Positions 19,916 through 28,054 of a stretch of DNA of 64,000 bases are shown here, piece by piece. The notes beneath the pieces were generated by a model that was not told the origin of the DNA, did no database searches, and saw nothing but the letters and a program-made list of their open reading frames with translations. Origin of the DNA: Pyropia yezoensis (lineage: Eukaryota > Rhodophyta > Bangiophyceae > Bangiales > Bangiaceae). The DNA lies in NCBI GenBank assembly GCA_009829735.1, contig CM020618.1, forward strand, positions 5,144,882 to 5,208,881, in the 5' to 3' direction. The stretch's first letter is position 1, and every line of letters begins with the position of its first letter. The position numbers and the translations under genes were made by a program.

Positions 19916-21889
19916 ATGGGCCACCCTGGTACGGCGGACCCCCCAGCCCGCCCGTACCTCAACGTCCGTCGGGCTGTCAAGGCTTGGCGGGCGATGGGCG
20001 CCTCCCCGTGGGTCATCAAGAACCTTCTGGAAGGCGCCCAAATACCGTGGAGGAAGCGGCCGACATACCACCGCGCTCGGTCGTACCCGGTGGCTTTGCA
20101 GGATCGCGCCTTTGCGGAGGCCGAGATGGACCGGTGCACCCGGTTGGGGTACTGGACCGAGCTGCACGGAGTGGACAAGACCCGGCCAGTTGTGATCGTC
20201 AATGGGTTCGTAACGTGGTCGGCCGGGAAGCAGCGCTTCGTCATCGACGCGCGCCACCAGAACGCGCACATCGACGACCGGCGCTTCAGGTACGAGAACC
20301 TATTCGACCTGGCGCCGCAGCTGCGGGCGGGGGACCAGTTGATGAGCTGGGACGTGAAGGACGCCTACCACCACGTCCCGCTCAGGGAGGCGGACAAGAC
20401 CTACTTTGCCTTCCAGTGCCTGGGGAGGGTCTTCACGTGCAACACGATGCCGTTCGGCCTCAAGGTGGCGCCCTACTTGTGGACGAAGATCTGCCGCCCT
20501 GTGGTGCAGGCTCTCCGGCGGGAGGGATTCCGCATCATCGCGTACGTCGACGACTTTGGGGGCGGGCCGCCGACGCGCGGCCAGGGCGGTGCAACGAAGG
20601 ACGAGGCGTCGGCGGCGGGGCTGAGGGTGCGGGCGCTGTTTTACTCCCTGGGCCTCAACCTACACCCCACCAAAGGGGAGTGGCACGGGACGAGCAGCCT
20701 GCCCCTTCTTGGCTTCCTTGTCGACACGGAGAGGCGCCTCTTCCTGCTGCGTCCGGACCGGACGCAGAAGATCGTGGGCATGGCCGGCGGGCTGCTCGCA
20801 GCGGCCAAGACCCACCGCCGCTGGGTGCGCCACTCCGCCCTGCGCAGCTTTTGTGGGACGGCGGTTGCCTCCCTCTTGGCAGTGCCCGACGCCCGCTTTC
20901 GCCTGCGCTCGTTGTACACGGCGATGCGGGACTACTGGGACAAGTCCAGCAACCACGTACGGCTGGGGCGGCAGGCGATGACGGACCTGTCGTGGTGGAA
21001 CACCCTCACCAAGTACGCGGAAAGGGGGCGGGCTCTTTGGCCAGCTTCACCCGACGTCGTCATGACGACAGACGCCAGCGGGTCCGGGTGGGGGGCAACG
21101 TGGGATGGCCTGGTCCCAGCCCGCGGCTACCACGCCGCACTCCTGAAGGAGCTCCATATCAACCTTCTGGAGCTCGGGGCCGTGCGCCTGGGCCTGCTCT
21201 CTTTCGTCCACTTCCTGCGCGAGCCGGGCACCATCATTCGGCTGCGCACGGACTCGAGGGTGGCCATGGAGGTTGTCAACTCTGGCACCTCCCGGTCCCC
21301 CGCGCTCATGAGGGAGCTCCGCAGGCTGCACACGGTGTGCACGGCCTTGGGTGTGACGCTGCGGGCGGAGTACCTACCGTCCGCTCTCAACCTGTGGGCC
21401 GACCGCCTGTCCCGGACACGCGACTCAACGGATTGGACCCTGCCTCGCGACGTCTTCCTCGCGTTCAACGAGCTCTACGGGGCGCATACCGTGGACCTGT
21501 TCGCGACGGCCGAGAACGCGCAGTGCGGCCGGTTCTTCTCCAAGTTCCCGGCGCCGGGCGGCGCCGGCGTGGATGCGCTGCGGGCGCCATGGGGCGCCGA
21601 GAACGCCTGGGTGAACCCGCCGTTCAACCTCATCGGCCCCGTCATCGAGAAGATCGTGGCCGACGGGGGAGCCGCCACGCTGGTCGCGCCCCACTGGCCA
21701 GCGCAGCCATGGTGGCCAAAGGCAGTGGCAGCTTGCGACCGCCTCCACCACCTGCCGCGGGAGCAGAGCATCTGCTGCCACGGGAGCCACGTGTCGAAGA
21801 CGACGCCGCCCAAGTGGGGCGTGGTGGTCTTCCGCTTCAACGGAGGAAACGCAACCCGGTGCCGCGGGCCGAGCGATGGGACCTGCTGA
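19916..21889 (+). CDS. Retrotransposon ORF2: reverse transcriptase, RNase H and methyltransferase-like domain
   Basis: 657 residues. The RT has palm motifs MSWDVKDAYHHVP and YVDDF (Asp212/Asp213 in the catalytic YVDD), plus FTCNTMPFGLKVAPYLW between them. RNase H starts near MTTDASGSGWGATW (Asp386), followed by the acidic residue in LLELGAV and RTDSRVA. The C-terminal 140 residues begin VDLFATAENAQCGRFFS and contain NPPF (567-570), the domain related to Dam-type N6-adenine methyltransferases found in DIRS-like elements. Function: copy element RNA into DNA. ORF1 ends 71 bp upstream. The 3' end overlaps ORF3 by about 180 bp in another frame if ORF3 starts at 21709. All catalytic residues I can check are present. 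Confidence 0.93.
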   Translation: MGHPGTADPPARPYLNVRRAVKAWRAMGASPWVIKNLLEGAQIPWRKRPTYHRARSYPVALQDRAFAEAEMDRCTRLGYWTELHGVDKTRPVVIVNGFVTWSAGKQRFVIDARHQNAHIDDRRFRYENLFDLAPQLRAGDQLMSWDVKDAYHHVPLREADKTYFAFQCLGRVFTCNTMPFGLKVAPYLWTKICRPVVQALRREGFRIIAYVDDFGGGPPTRGQGGATKDEASAAGLRVRALFYSLGLNLHPTKGEWHGTSSLPLLGFLVDTERRLFLLRPDRTQKIVGMAGGLLAAAKTHRRWVRHSALRSFCGTAVASLLAVPDARFRLRSLYTAMRDYWDKSSNHVRLGRQAMTDLSWWNTLTKYAERGRALWPASPDVVMTTDASGSGWGATWDGLVPARGYHAALLKELHINLLELGAVRLGLLSFVHFLREPGTIIRLRTDSRVAMEVVNSGTSRSPALMRELRRLHTVCTALGVTLRAEYLPSALNLWADRLSRTRDSTDWTLPRDVFLAFNELYGAHTVDLFATAENAQCGRFFSKFPAPGGAGVDALRAPWGAENAWVNPPFNLIGPVIEKIVADGGAATLVAPHWPAQPWWPKAVAACDRLHHLPREQSICCHGSHVSKTTPPKWGVVVFRFNGGNATRCRGPSDGTC

Positions 21890-22908
21890 CGAGGTCCCTC
21901 CGCTGCCGCCGCTTCGGGTGGGGCGAGGGAGCTGACACCGCGCGCCGACTGGTGGCCGCCAAGTACCAGGGCTCCACCAAGGGCAACTACATCAACGCTT
22001 GGGAGCGATTTGTTGCCTTCTGTGACCGCATTGGCGCCAGGCCGTTGCCCGCGGCGCCCGAGGCGGTGGTGCGGTACATGGCGTCGCTGCACGATGGCGG
22101 CACCTGCGCCCCCGACACTGTGTCGTCCTATCTGACGGCTGTGCGGGCGGTGCATCGCGTAGCAGGCCTCCCCCCCCCTACTGACGACACCCTGGTGGCC
22201 GACGCGCGCGTCGAACTCCGACGGTTGCACACGGTGGCGGAGGGCGCACTGCCTGAGGTCCGCGGGCCCCTCCCGCCGGATGTGGTCACCCAGCTGGTGG
22301 CCGTCGGGCTGGCCACCACAGACGACGCCTGCCGGCGCGAGTGCGCGGGCGTGGTGCTCGCGTACTTGATGTTCAACCGCCCCGGCGCTGCGGCAAACGT
22401 GCGCGCGCGGGACGTGCGGCTAACCCCGGTGGGCTTCCAAGTGCAGGTCCCGGTCTACAAGATGGGCGTCCTCAAGAAGGGCGCCCGACTGGCGTTCACC
22501 ATCCCGGTCGCCGTCGGCGGCTGGGCTGAGGACCCTGCCCTCCGCCTGGTGCGGCGGGTCTGGGCGCGGCACCACTTTTCGGGCCGCGCCGCCGCGGAGC
22601 ATCTCTTCGCCCCGCCGGGCCGGTCGGCCTTGCAGGCCCTTCCGACCCAGGTCGTCACCGCCTGGCTGGCGCGCTTGCTGCCCCTCACCACGAGCACGCC
22701 CCCGCTCGGCGTCAAGTGGACGGGGCACTCGCCGCGCGCCGGGGCGGCTTCCTCTGCGTACGCCGTCGGCGTGACGCCGCCGCTGATTCAGCAGCTCATG
22801 GGGCTGTCGTCTGTCGAGACAGCCTACACGCACTACATCAACGCGCAGTGGCCATCCACACCGGCAGCACGGGCTCTCTTTTGCCGCTACCTCCCTCTGC
22901 GCTTCTAG
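21709..22908 (+). CDS. Retrotransposon ORF3: tyrosine recombinase
   Basis: 399 residues if the ATG at 21709 is used; the frame is open far upstream, but coding-like sequence begins only near 21870 (WDLLTRSLRCRR), so initiation could be by overlap, reinitiation or at an unseen start. An N-terminal SAM-like DNA-binding region (GSTKGNYINAWERFVAFCDR) precedes the catalytic domain. Candidate catalytic residues: Arg224 in FNRPGAA, the His340-x-x-Arg343 pair in GHSPRAGA, and a nucleophilic Tyr373 or Tyr376 in AYTHYI. The box-II context with LMGLSS between is typical of DIRS recombinases. It would integrate the circular DNA copy at a short homologous core without duplicating the target. Stop TAG at 22906-22908, only 33 bp before B1. 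Confidence 0.93.
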   Translation: MVAKGSGSLRPPPPPAAGAEHLLPREPRVEDDAAQVGRGGLPLQRRKRNPVPRAERWDLLTRSLRCRRFGWGEGADTARRLVAAKYQGSTKGNYINAWERFVAFCDRIGARPLPAAPEAVVRYMASLHDGGTCAPDTVSSYLTAVRAVHRVAGLPPPTDDTLVADARVELRRLHTVAEGALPEVRGPLPPDVVTQLVAVGLATTDDACRRECAGVVLAYLMFNRPGAAANVRARDVRLTPVGFQVQVPVYKMGVLKKGARLAFTIPVAVGGWAEDPALRLVRRVWARHHFSGRAAAEHLFAPPGRSALQALPTQVVTAWLARLLPLTTSTPPLGVKWTGHSPRAGAASSAYAVGVTPPLIQQLMGLSSVETAYTHYINAQWPSTPAARALFCRYLPLRF

Positions 22909-22941
22909 CTGCGGCGGTCGGTGCGGCTATCTCCCCCCTTC

Positions 22942-22968
22942 TTGGCACACCCTACTCCCTTCCAGCTA
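22942..22968 (+). repeat. Split repeat B1
   Basis: 27 bp identical to B2 (23586-23612), directly abutting A2. Contains CACACCCTACTCCC and ends CCAGCTA. Sequence further upstream does not match the flank of B2, defining the repeat edge. Confidence 0.9.
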
Positions 22969-23454
22969 TACTCCCTTATGCTTCCCCGGCATTGGCCGGT
23001 TACTGGCCCCGGCCCGCACGGCCGAGGGGAAGGGGAAGCGGGCTGGCGGTCGGCGGTGCTCGGCGTCGGACGATCGCTCCGGCCGTCAGGCGGCTCCCGC
23101 ATGGCTGCATCCGCAGCAGCGGTTACGAGCGCACACCCGCTCTCTGCCCCCCCTCTCTCTCTTTGTTCCCGCCACCCCCCCCTCCCCCCCCACTCCCCCC
23201 ACCCCCGCCCCCCGCTCCCACCCTCCTGCTGCCAAGCGGCGCAGCCCGCGGCGGTCGCCCCAGGCGGTGCCGCCTGGTGTGGCCCCTTCGGCGGCGGCGG
23301 GCTGCGACCACGGCGGCTGGGCGACGGCAGCGGCGGGGGGCGGCGGCCGGGGGCGGCTGGCGGAGGGGAAGGCGGGTGGCGCGTAAGAGCGGCCGAGCGG
23401 GCGCACCTGGCCGAGCCCTTGCGGTCTCGGCAGCGTCCGTCGACTTGCCCCGCG
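22969..23454 (+). repeat. Split direct repeat A2
   Basis: Second copy of the 486 bp A repeat; the B1-A2 junction at 22968/22969 mirrors the junction expected in the circular intermediate. Confidence 0.93.
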
Positions 23455-23585
23455 CCCCTGTCCTCCCCGCCCTATGTTGGGGCGCGTCCACGGGCGTCCC
23501 TTTGTCGACTTGCGGTGGTTGCTCCTCTGCTTGCGAAATTGTCCTGTTTTGTTAGTTTCACCTGTACTAAAATCAGTCTACGCTT

Positions 23586-23612
23586 TTGGCACACCCTACT
23601 CCCTTCCAGCTA
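23586..23612 (+). repeat. Split repeat B2 (right terminus)
   Basis: 27 bp matching B1; marks the right end of the element. Separated from A2 by 131 bp of unique sequence. Host DNA resumes at CATAGGAG. Confidence 0.88.
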
Positions 23613-23748
23613 CATAGGAGTTGTGTCAGGGACGTACTTGCCCCACCGGGCTCACCCCTCCCGACCAGTACTGCTGTCTCCCCTCCTCGAGCTGTCTCCG
23701 GTGTTTCTTGACTTTCCCCGTCGCGTCCGCATCCGCCATGCAGTCTGC

Positions 23749-26334
23749 ATGCAGTGGCTGCCCACGGCACTCCCCTTCCTCACGCTAGCGACCAGGACGA
23801 TGCCCTCTTCCCCTCCCCCTCCATCCCGGCGGCTTCGGCTGCTTTTGCTGATTAGGGCTGTTCTCCCGCTGACAGCGGCAGCATGGGCGGTGTTGGTGGC
23901 GAGCCACCTCCCCGCATCCCCAGCAGCGGCCTCCCGCTTCCCCTTCTCCGCCGCCGCTACGCTCCCCGATGAGGAGGCCCTCTTTGCCGGTGGCCGTGAC
24001 CCGTTTGCCCTCGAGCCCGACCCCTTTTCTTCCGTCTCGCCCGGCCGTCGTTCCGCGTGGGCGCGTGCGCACGCGGGGTCCCTGCCACCACCCGCCCGCC
24101 GCGGGGTGGGCGGCGGTGGGGCGGTCCGGTCGGCGGCGGGGGCGTTTGCGGCGGCGGCGGCGACGCCCCTCCGGACGGCGGTGGGGGTGGTGCTGGTGGG
24201 GTGGCCCGAAGACGGTCCAGGGGGGGGCGCAGAGGCGCTCGCCGCCGTGGGGCCACCCCTGCGGGCGGCCGCTGAGGCGGCGGCGGCGGCCGGCGGCGGC
24301 GGCGGGTGTACCCACTCGCCCACGGGCGGGCGTTGCCCGCCGGGTGCGGCAGCGGGGGTGAGCCTCCGCCTGTACCGTGCGCCCGACGTGTTGGGCCGGC
24401 AGGTGGCCGCCGCAGTCGCCGCCGGACCCGCTGCGGTGGCGGCGGCGCTGGCGGCGGCCGGTAGCCGGGGGGGCATGGCGGCTCTGGAGGGGGGCGGTGG
24501 GCGGGATGCGGCCGGCCGCCCGGCGGGCACACTGCTGTACGTTGTGTCGACGGATCTGCTTGGCGCGGCGGCGCGGGACAGCGCCGCCGGCTGGCCCCGG
24601 CCGCGGTCGGGCTCTGATGGCCGCAGCCGGGTTATGGCGTCCACGGCCGACCTGCTGGCATCAACGGAGTGGTACCCCGCTGGTGTCGGGGCGGTTTGGA
24701 CGACGGGCTCCCTCTCCTTGGACGGTGCGCCGCCACCCCCTCCGGGCGGTGGGCGCCCCCCCGCGCCGCCGAAACTTGACCGCCTCGCCAGGCATGTGGC
24801 GGCAGTGGCGATGGCGGCTGGCGCCCCCCCCCCGTTGGACGGGTCCTCCCCCCTGGCCACCTCCCCCCACGTGCGAGTGCGCATTACGCCGTACGGGGTG
24901 GTTGCGGGCGGCGGCGGCGGGCTGCCCCACCTGCACCAGCCGCTCGCGGGGCTGGCAGGCGCGGGGGGGGGTTGGCGGGCGCTCGAGGGGGCGGTGCGGC
25001 GTGTGGCGCCACCGGGGCAGCACATGGGCTTTTTTTCCACGAGCGTCAACGCCGAGTGTGCACGGTGCCAGCTGGCGCTGGACGCAGCGGGGGGGGGCAG
25101 CGGCACGGGGAGGGCGGGTGGGATGGACGCGGCGGCCGCTGCTGCGGTACTTCGCCCGCAGGGAAGGGTGCGGGGGGGGGGGGCTGGGACTGGCGGCCGC
25201 CCCGGTGGGGCCGGCAGCGGCGGCGGCGGCAGCGGGGGCGGCCCCGTCTTTGCCGTAGACGCTGAGCCCGTGGACGTCAATGTGTACGTCTTTGTCGGGG
25301 GCCCCCCCTTTGCGTCCTCCTCAGAGGGGGCCCTGTCACCGGCGGTCGCGGCCTACCCGGCGGTGGGTGTGGCGCTCGTCTCCATCCCGTCGAGCGTCAA
25401 TGTGACGGCGTCGCTGGTCCCGGCGGCCGCCGTGGGCGTGGCGGCCGCCGCCTACGGGGTGGCCGCTGCGGACCTCCGTCGGTCGGGGCTGCTGGAAGCC
25501 CTGGAAGGCCACCCTCCAACGACAGGTGGTGCCGTTGGTAACGCCGCTGGTAGTGCCGGCGGAGCGGCCGCGCCGGACCCCAACGCGGAGCTCTCCGACA
25601 CGGCCTTGACCGCTGCTACAGATGTCCTCCGTGCTGGGGCCGTGTACCGCCTGGCCGGCACCGTTGCAGCGGCCGCCGCTGGGCAGGTAGCGGGTCTCCT
25701 CACCGCCATCTCGACGGCGGGGCTGGTGCCGTCGTCGGCGCTGGGGGCGTCGGACCTGGCCGCGTTTGGCCAGCGTCTTACCCTCGCAGCGTACAAGCTG
25801 GGCGCCGCACAGTCAGCCTGGGCATCCTACCCCCCGGCGGTGCCGCCGCCGGGTGGCCGCCGCGGTGCCGCCGCCGCCGCTGCCGCGGCCGCCGCGCTCG
25901 CCGCTGCCTCTGCCCCTGCGGCGGGCACGCACCCCCTGGCGGCGGTCGTACACTATGCGCACTCGGCGCTGCGACGGGAGTCGACGGCACTCGACGCCCT
26001 CTGGGGCCGCGATGTTGGCCTGGACCTAGCCGACTCGGCCGTCTGCTGCGGCCGCCGCATCGACGGGCCCCGGCGGGCGGCGCGGCGCGACGCCGAGGCC
26101 CGAGCGCTCAAGGCCGAGGCGTTGTCCTTCTTGGGCGGCCGCGGCCGTGGGGGGGGCGCAGGCGGAGGGGGCGGGGCGGGCGCGCGAGGCGACGCCGACT
26201 CTGGGTGGGGCGGGGGGCGAGCCGCCCGCGGTATTGGCGTGGCCGCTGTCGTGCTAACCGTCGCCGCGTTGTGCTTGCTGGGCGTCCGTGTCCTGGGGGA
26301 GATGCAAGAGCGCAAGGTGCGGAAACGTAGGTAG
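23749..26334 (+). CDS. Probable GPI-transamidase subunit PIG-S/GPI17-like protein
   Basis: 861 residues from the first in-frame ATG outside the retroelement; an alternative start is the ATG at 23800. The N terminus has one hydrophobic helix after basic residues (RLRLLLLIRAVLPL, AAWAVLVASHLP). The C terminus has a second helix (VAAVVLTVAALCLLGVRVL) and a basic tail (KVRKRR). The two-anchor layout with a large lumenal domain is that of PIG-S, part of the ER complex that attaches GPI anchors to proteins. Local resemblances: LEGAVRRVAPP (PIG-S has an I/LEGAI-R segment), VNVYVFVGG, a GVALVSIPSSVN strand, and a helical C-terminal third. The lumenal part is interrupted by Gly/Ala/Pro inserts. Family call is moderate; the real-gene call is strong. 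The retroelement lies in its immediate 5' flank. Confidence 0.55.
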   Translation: MQWLPTALPFLTLATRTMPSSPPPPSRRLRLLLLIRAVLPLTAAAWAVLVASHLPASPAAASRFPFSAAATLPDEEALFAGGRDPFALEPDPFSSVSPGRRSAWARAHAGSLPPPARRGVGGGGAVRSAAGAFAAAAATPLRTAVGVVLVGWPEDGPGGGAEALAAVGPPLRAAAEAAAAAGGGGGCTHSPTGGRCPPGAAAGVSLRLYRAPDVLGRQVAAAVAAGPAAVAAALAAAGSRGGMAALEGGGGRDAAGRPAGTLLYVVSTDLLGAAARDSAAGWPRPRSGSDGRSRVMASTADLLASTEWYPAGVGAVWTTGSLSLDGAPPPPPGGGRPPAPPKLDRLARHVAAVAMAAGAPPPLDGSSPLATSPHVRVRITPYGVVAGGGGGLPHLHQPLAGLAGAGGGWRALEGAVRRVAPPGQHMGFFSTSVNAECARCQLALDAAGGGSGTGRAGGMDAAAAAAVLRPQGRVRGGGAGTGGRPGGAGSGGGGSGGGPVFAVDAEPVDVNVYVFVGGPPFASSSEGALSPAVAAYPAVGVALVSIPSSVNVTASLVPAAAVGVAAAAYGVAAADLRRSGLLEALEGHPPTTGGAVGNAAGSAGGAAAPDPNAELSDTALTAATDVLRAGAVYRLAGTVAAAAAGQVAGLLTAISTAGLVPSSALGASDLAAFGQRLTLAAYKLGAAQSAWASYPPAVPPPGGRRGAAAAAAAAAALAAASAPAAGTHPLAAVVHYAHSALRRESTALDALWGRDVGLDLADSAVCCGRRIDGPRRAARRDAEARALKAEALSFLGGRGRGGGAGGGGGAGARGDADSGWGGGRAARGIGVAAVVLTVAALCLLGVRVLGEMQERKVRKRR

Positions 26335-26893
26335 GCGGCCTGGGTTAGGGGGGAAGGGGACGTGCGGGGGGTTGGCATGTGGGCGTGCGCTTATGCTGCG
26401 GCCGCCACATCGAGTGCGCCTTTGGTTGGGTCCGACGTTGGGGCTGCGACGGCTTACCGTGTGGGGAGGCTGCGCGTTTGTACAGTTTCGCAACCCGTCG
26501 TGAGCGGTCAGCCTCTCGCTCGCCCCTCACCCGATCGTGGCGGTGGTGTCTACCTCGTCGCGACGGCGGCCGTCTGACCCAGAGGGCGGCGAGGCAGTCA
26601 CGCGGGGCTTCTACGCAGCAACCCGACGTGGTTGCCACCCCTGCACGCACCCGCGGTGGGCGGGGTGGTATCCGCCGTGCGGGGCTGTGTGTGGGGCGTC
26701 AAGCGGCCGCGCCGCTCCCAGCCCCACTCAGCAGAGACGGGGCTGGCCATGCGGTGGCGCCGACGACCGCGGGGTGGGGGCGAGCGCGCACAGGGGGCAC
26801 GGGCCGAGAGACGGGAGACCAGACAAAGAAAAAAAAATGGTTTGGAGGGGAGGGAGGTGAGAGGGGCGGGACGACCGCACGCCGCCGCGCGGG
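26335..26893. other. Convergent intergenic spacer
   Basis: Between the 3' ends of the PIG-S-like gene and the Aurora kinase gene. Holds both transcript ends; no gene is recognised. Confidence 0.6.
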
Positions 26894-28054
26894 TCAGCCG
26901 AGACTCCGCTGCGTCGCGAGCGTCGGCCCCGCGTGCTTGACAATCCACGGGTGGCGGAGGACGCCCGCCAGCGGCAGCCGCGCCTTGCCCTCCTTGACCA
27001 GCAACCGCCGGATGAGGTCGACGGCGTCCTCTGACAGGTGCGGCGGGTAGGTGACCTGCACTTTCCGAATCCGCCGGTACGTGTCGCTCAGCTCCTCACA
27101 GTCAAACGGGGGCACCCCACAGAGGAACTCGTAGGTGAGGACGCCCAGGGACCACAGGTCGAGCGTGTGGTCGTGCTCCCGCCCCTCAATCATCTCGGGG
27201 GGCAGGTAGTCGGGCGTCCCACACAGGGTGTGCCGCCGGTTGGCGGGGGAGTGGACGGACCAGCCAAAGTCGGCAATCTTCAGCTCCCCCCGCAGGCCGA
27301 GCAGCAGGTTTTCCGGCTTGAGGTCCCGGTGGATGACGCTCTTGGAGTGGCAGTAGGCGAGCGCGTGCGCCAGCGACGCAATGTACGTGGCGGAGCGGTC
27401 CTCGGGGAAGCGGGAGCCCGGCTGCCGGTGGAGCTCCTTGTACAGCTCCCCGCGGGCGGCGTACTCGAGGATCAGAAACACCCGGTTCGCGTCGTGGAAG
27501 TAGCCAAACAGGCGGAGGATGTTGGGGTGCCGCAGGTGCGACTGGATCTCAATCTCCCGCCGCAGCTGGTGCTCCACGTTGCCCTTGCACAGCTGCGCCT
27601 TGTACAGCACCTTGAGCGCCACGATGTAGCAGCTGGCCTTTTCGCGCGCCAGGTAGACGTTGCCAAACTTGCCCTTGCCCAGCGGCCGGCCAATGTCAAA
27701 GTCGTCGAGCCGCCACGACCGGTCCGCCGCCGCCGCCGACGATGACGACGACGACGAGCCCGCCGCCGCCGACCCGCCAGGGGGGCCGGGCGCGGGCGCG
27801 GGTGCGGGCGCGGCACCCGCAGCGTGTGGCCGCCCCGCTGCGGCTGCTGCTGCTGCCGCCGCTGCCGCCGCGGCGTCACGCGGCGGCACCTCTCGCCAGG
27901 CACCGCCCGATGCCTTGGCACACCCGTCGGGGGCGGGGGCAGCGGGGGGGGGAACCCGACCGGCAGCCGCTGCCGCCGCCGCCGCTGCGGCGGTGCTGGC
28001 GGGCGCGCGGTTCTCCTTGCCGGGCGCAGCTGCTCGCGGGTCACCAGGTCCCAT
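26894..28054 (-). CDS. Aurora family serine/threonine kinase
   Basis: Mitotic kinase controlling spindle and chromosome segregation. 386 residues; the ATG at 28054 is the first true ATG (upstream opening relies on TTG). The N-terminal 105 residues are disordered, with a KEN box at 13-15, a degron used by the anaphase-promoting complex. Kinase domain: glycine loop GKGKFGNV, catalytic Lys148 in VALKVLYK, catalytic Asp244 in HRDLKPEN, metal-binding Asp262 in DFGWSVHSP, and an activation loop with [16 protein letters not shown], whose Thr276 is the autophosphorylation site. DFGWSVH and the YLPPEM variant of APE are diagnostic of Aurora kinases. Domain length is normal and no key residue is missing. 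Whether it acts as A- or B-type cannot be told; lineages with a single Aurora use one protein for both. Confidence 0.96.
   Translation of the reverse strand: MGPGDPRAAAPGKENRAPASTAAAAAAAAAAGRVPPPAAPAPDGCAKASGGAWREVPPRDAAAAAAAAAAAAAGRPHAAGAAPAPAPAPGPPGGSAAAGSSSSSSSAAAADRSWRLDDFDIGRPLGKGKFGNVYLAREKASCYIVALKVLYKAQLCKGNVEHQLRREIEIQSHLRHPNILRLFGYFHDANRVFLILEYAARGELYKELHRQPGSRFPEDRSATYIASLAHALAYCHSKSVIHRDLKPENLLLGLRGELKIADFGWSVHSPANRRHTLCGTPDYLPPEMIEGREHDHTLDLWSLGVLTYEFLCGVPPFDCEELSDTYRRIRKVQVTYPPHLSEDAVDLIRRLLVKEGKARLPLAGVLRHPWIVKHAGPTLATQRSLG

Larger units (their letters stand above)
18116..23612 (+). mobile_element. DIRS-superfamily tyrosine-recombinase retrotransposon with PAT/Ngaro-type split direct repeats
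   Basis: About 5.5 kb, apparently complete. Order: repeat A1 (18116-18601), Gag-like ORF, RT/RNase H ORF, YR recombinase ORF, B1 (22942-22968), A2 (22969-23454), a 131 bp unique spacer, B2 (23586-23612). The A1-ORFs-B1-A2-B2 plan is that of PAT- and Ngaro-like elements, which replicate through a circular intermediate rejoined by a tyrosine recombinase instead of a DDE integrase and leave no target-site duplication. A1 and A2 lie at a constant offset of 4853 bp and read identically where I compared them, so the insertion is young. All three ORFs are open, so the copy could be active. The right end lies about 140 bp upstream of the PIG-S-like gene. Confidence 0.9.

Noticed and set aside
22921-26334. 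1137-codon ORF joining A2 of the retroelement to the PIG-S-like gene
   Set aside because: The first 276 codons translate the repeat and flank; the true protein starts at the ATG at 23749 or 23800.
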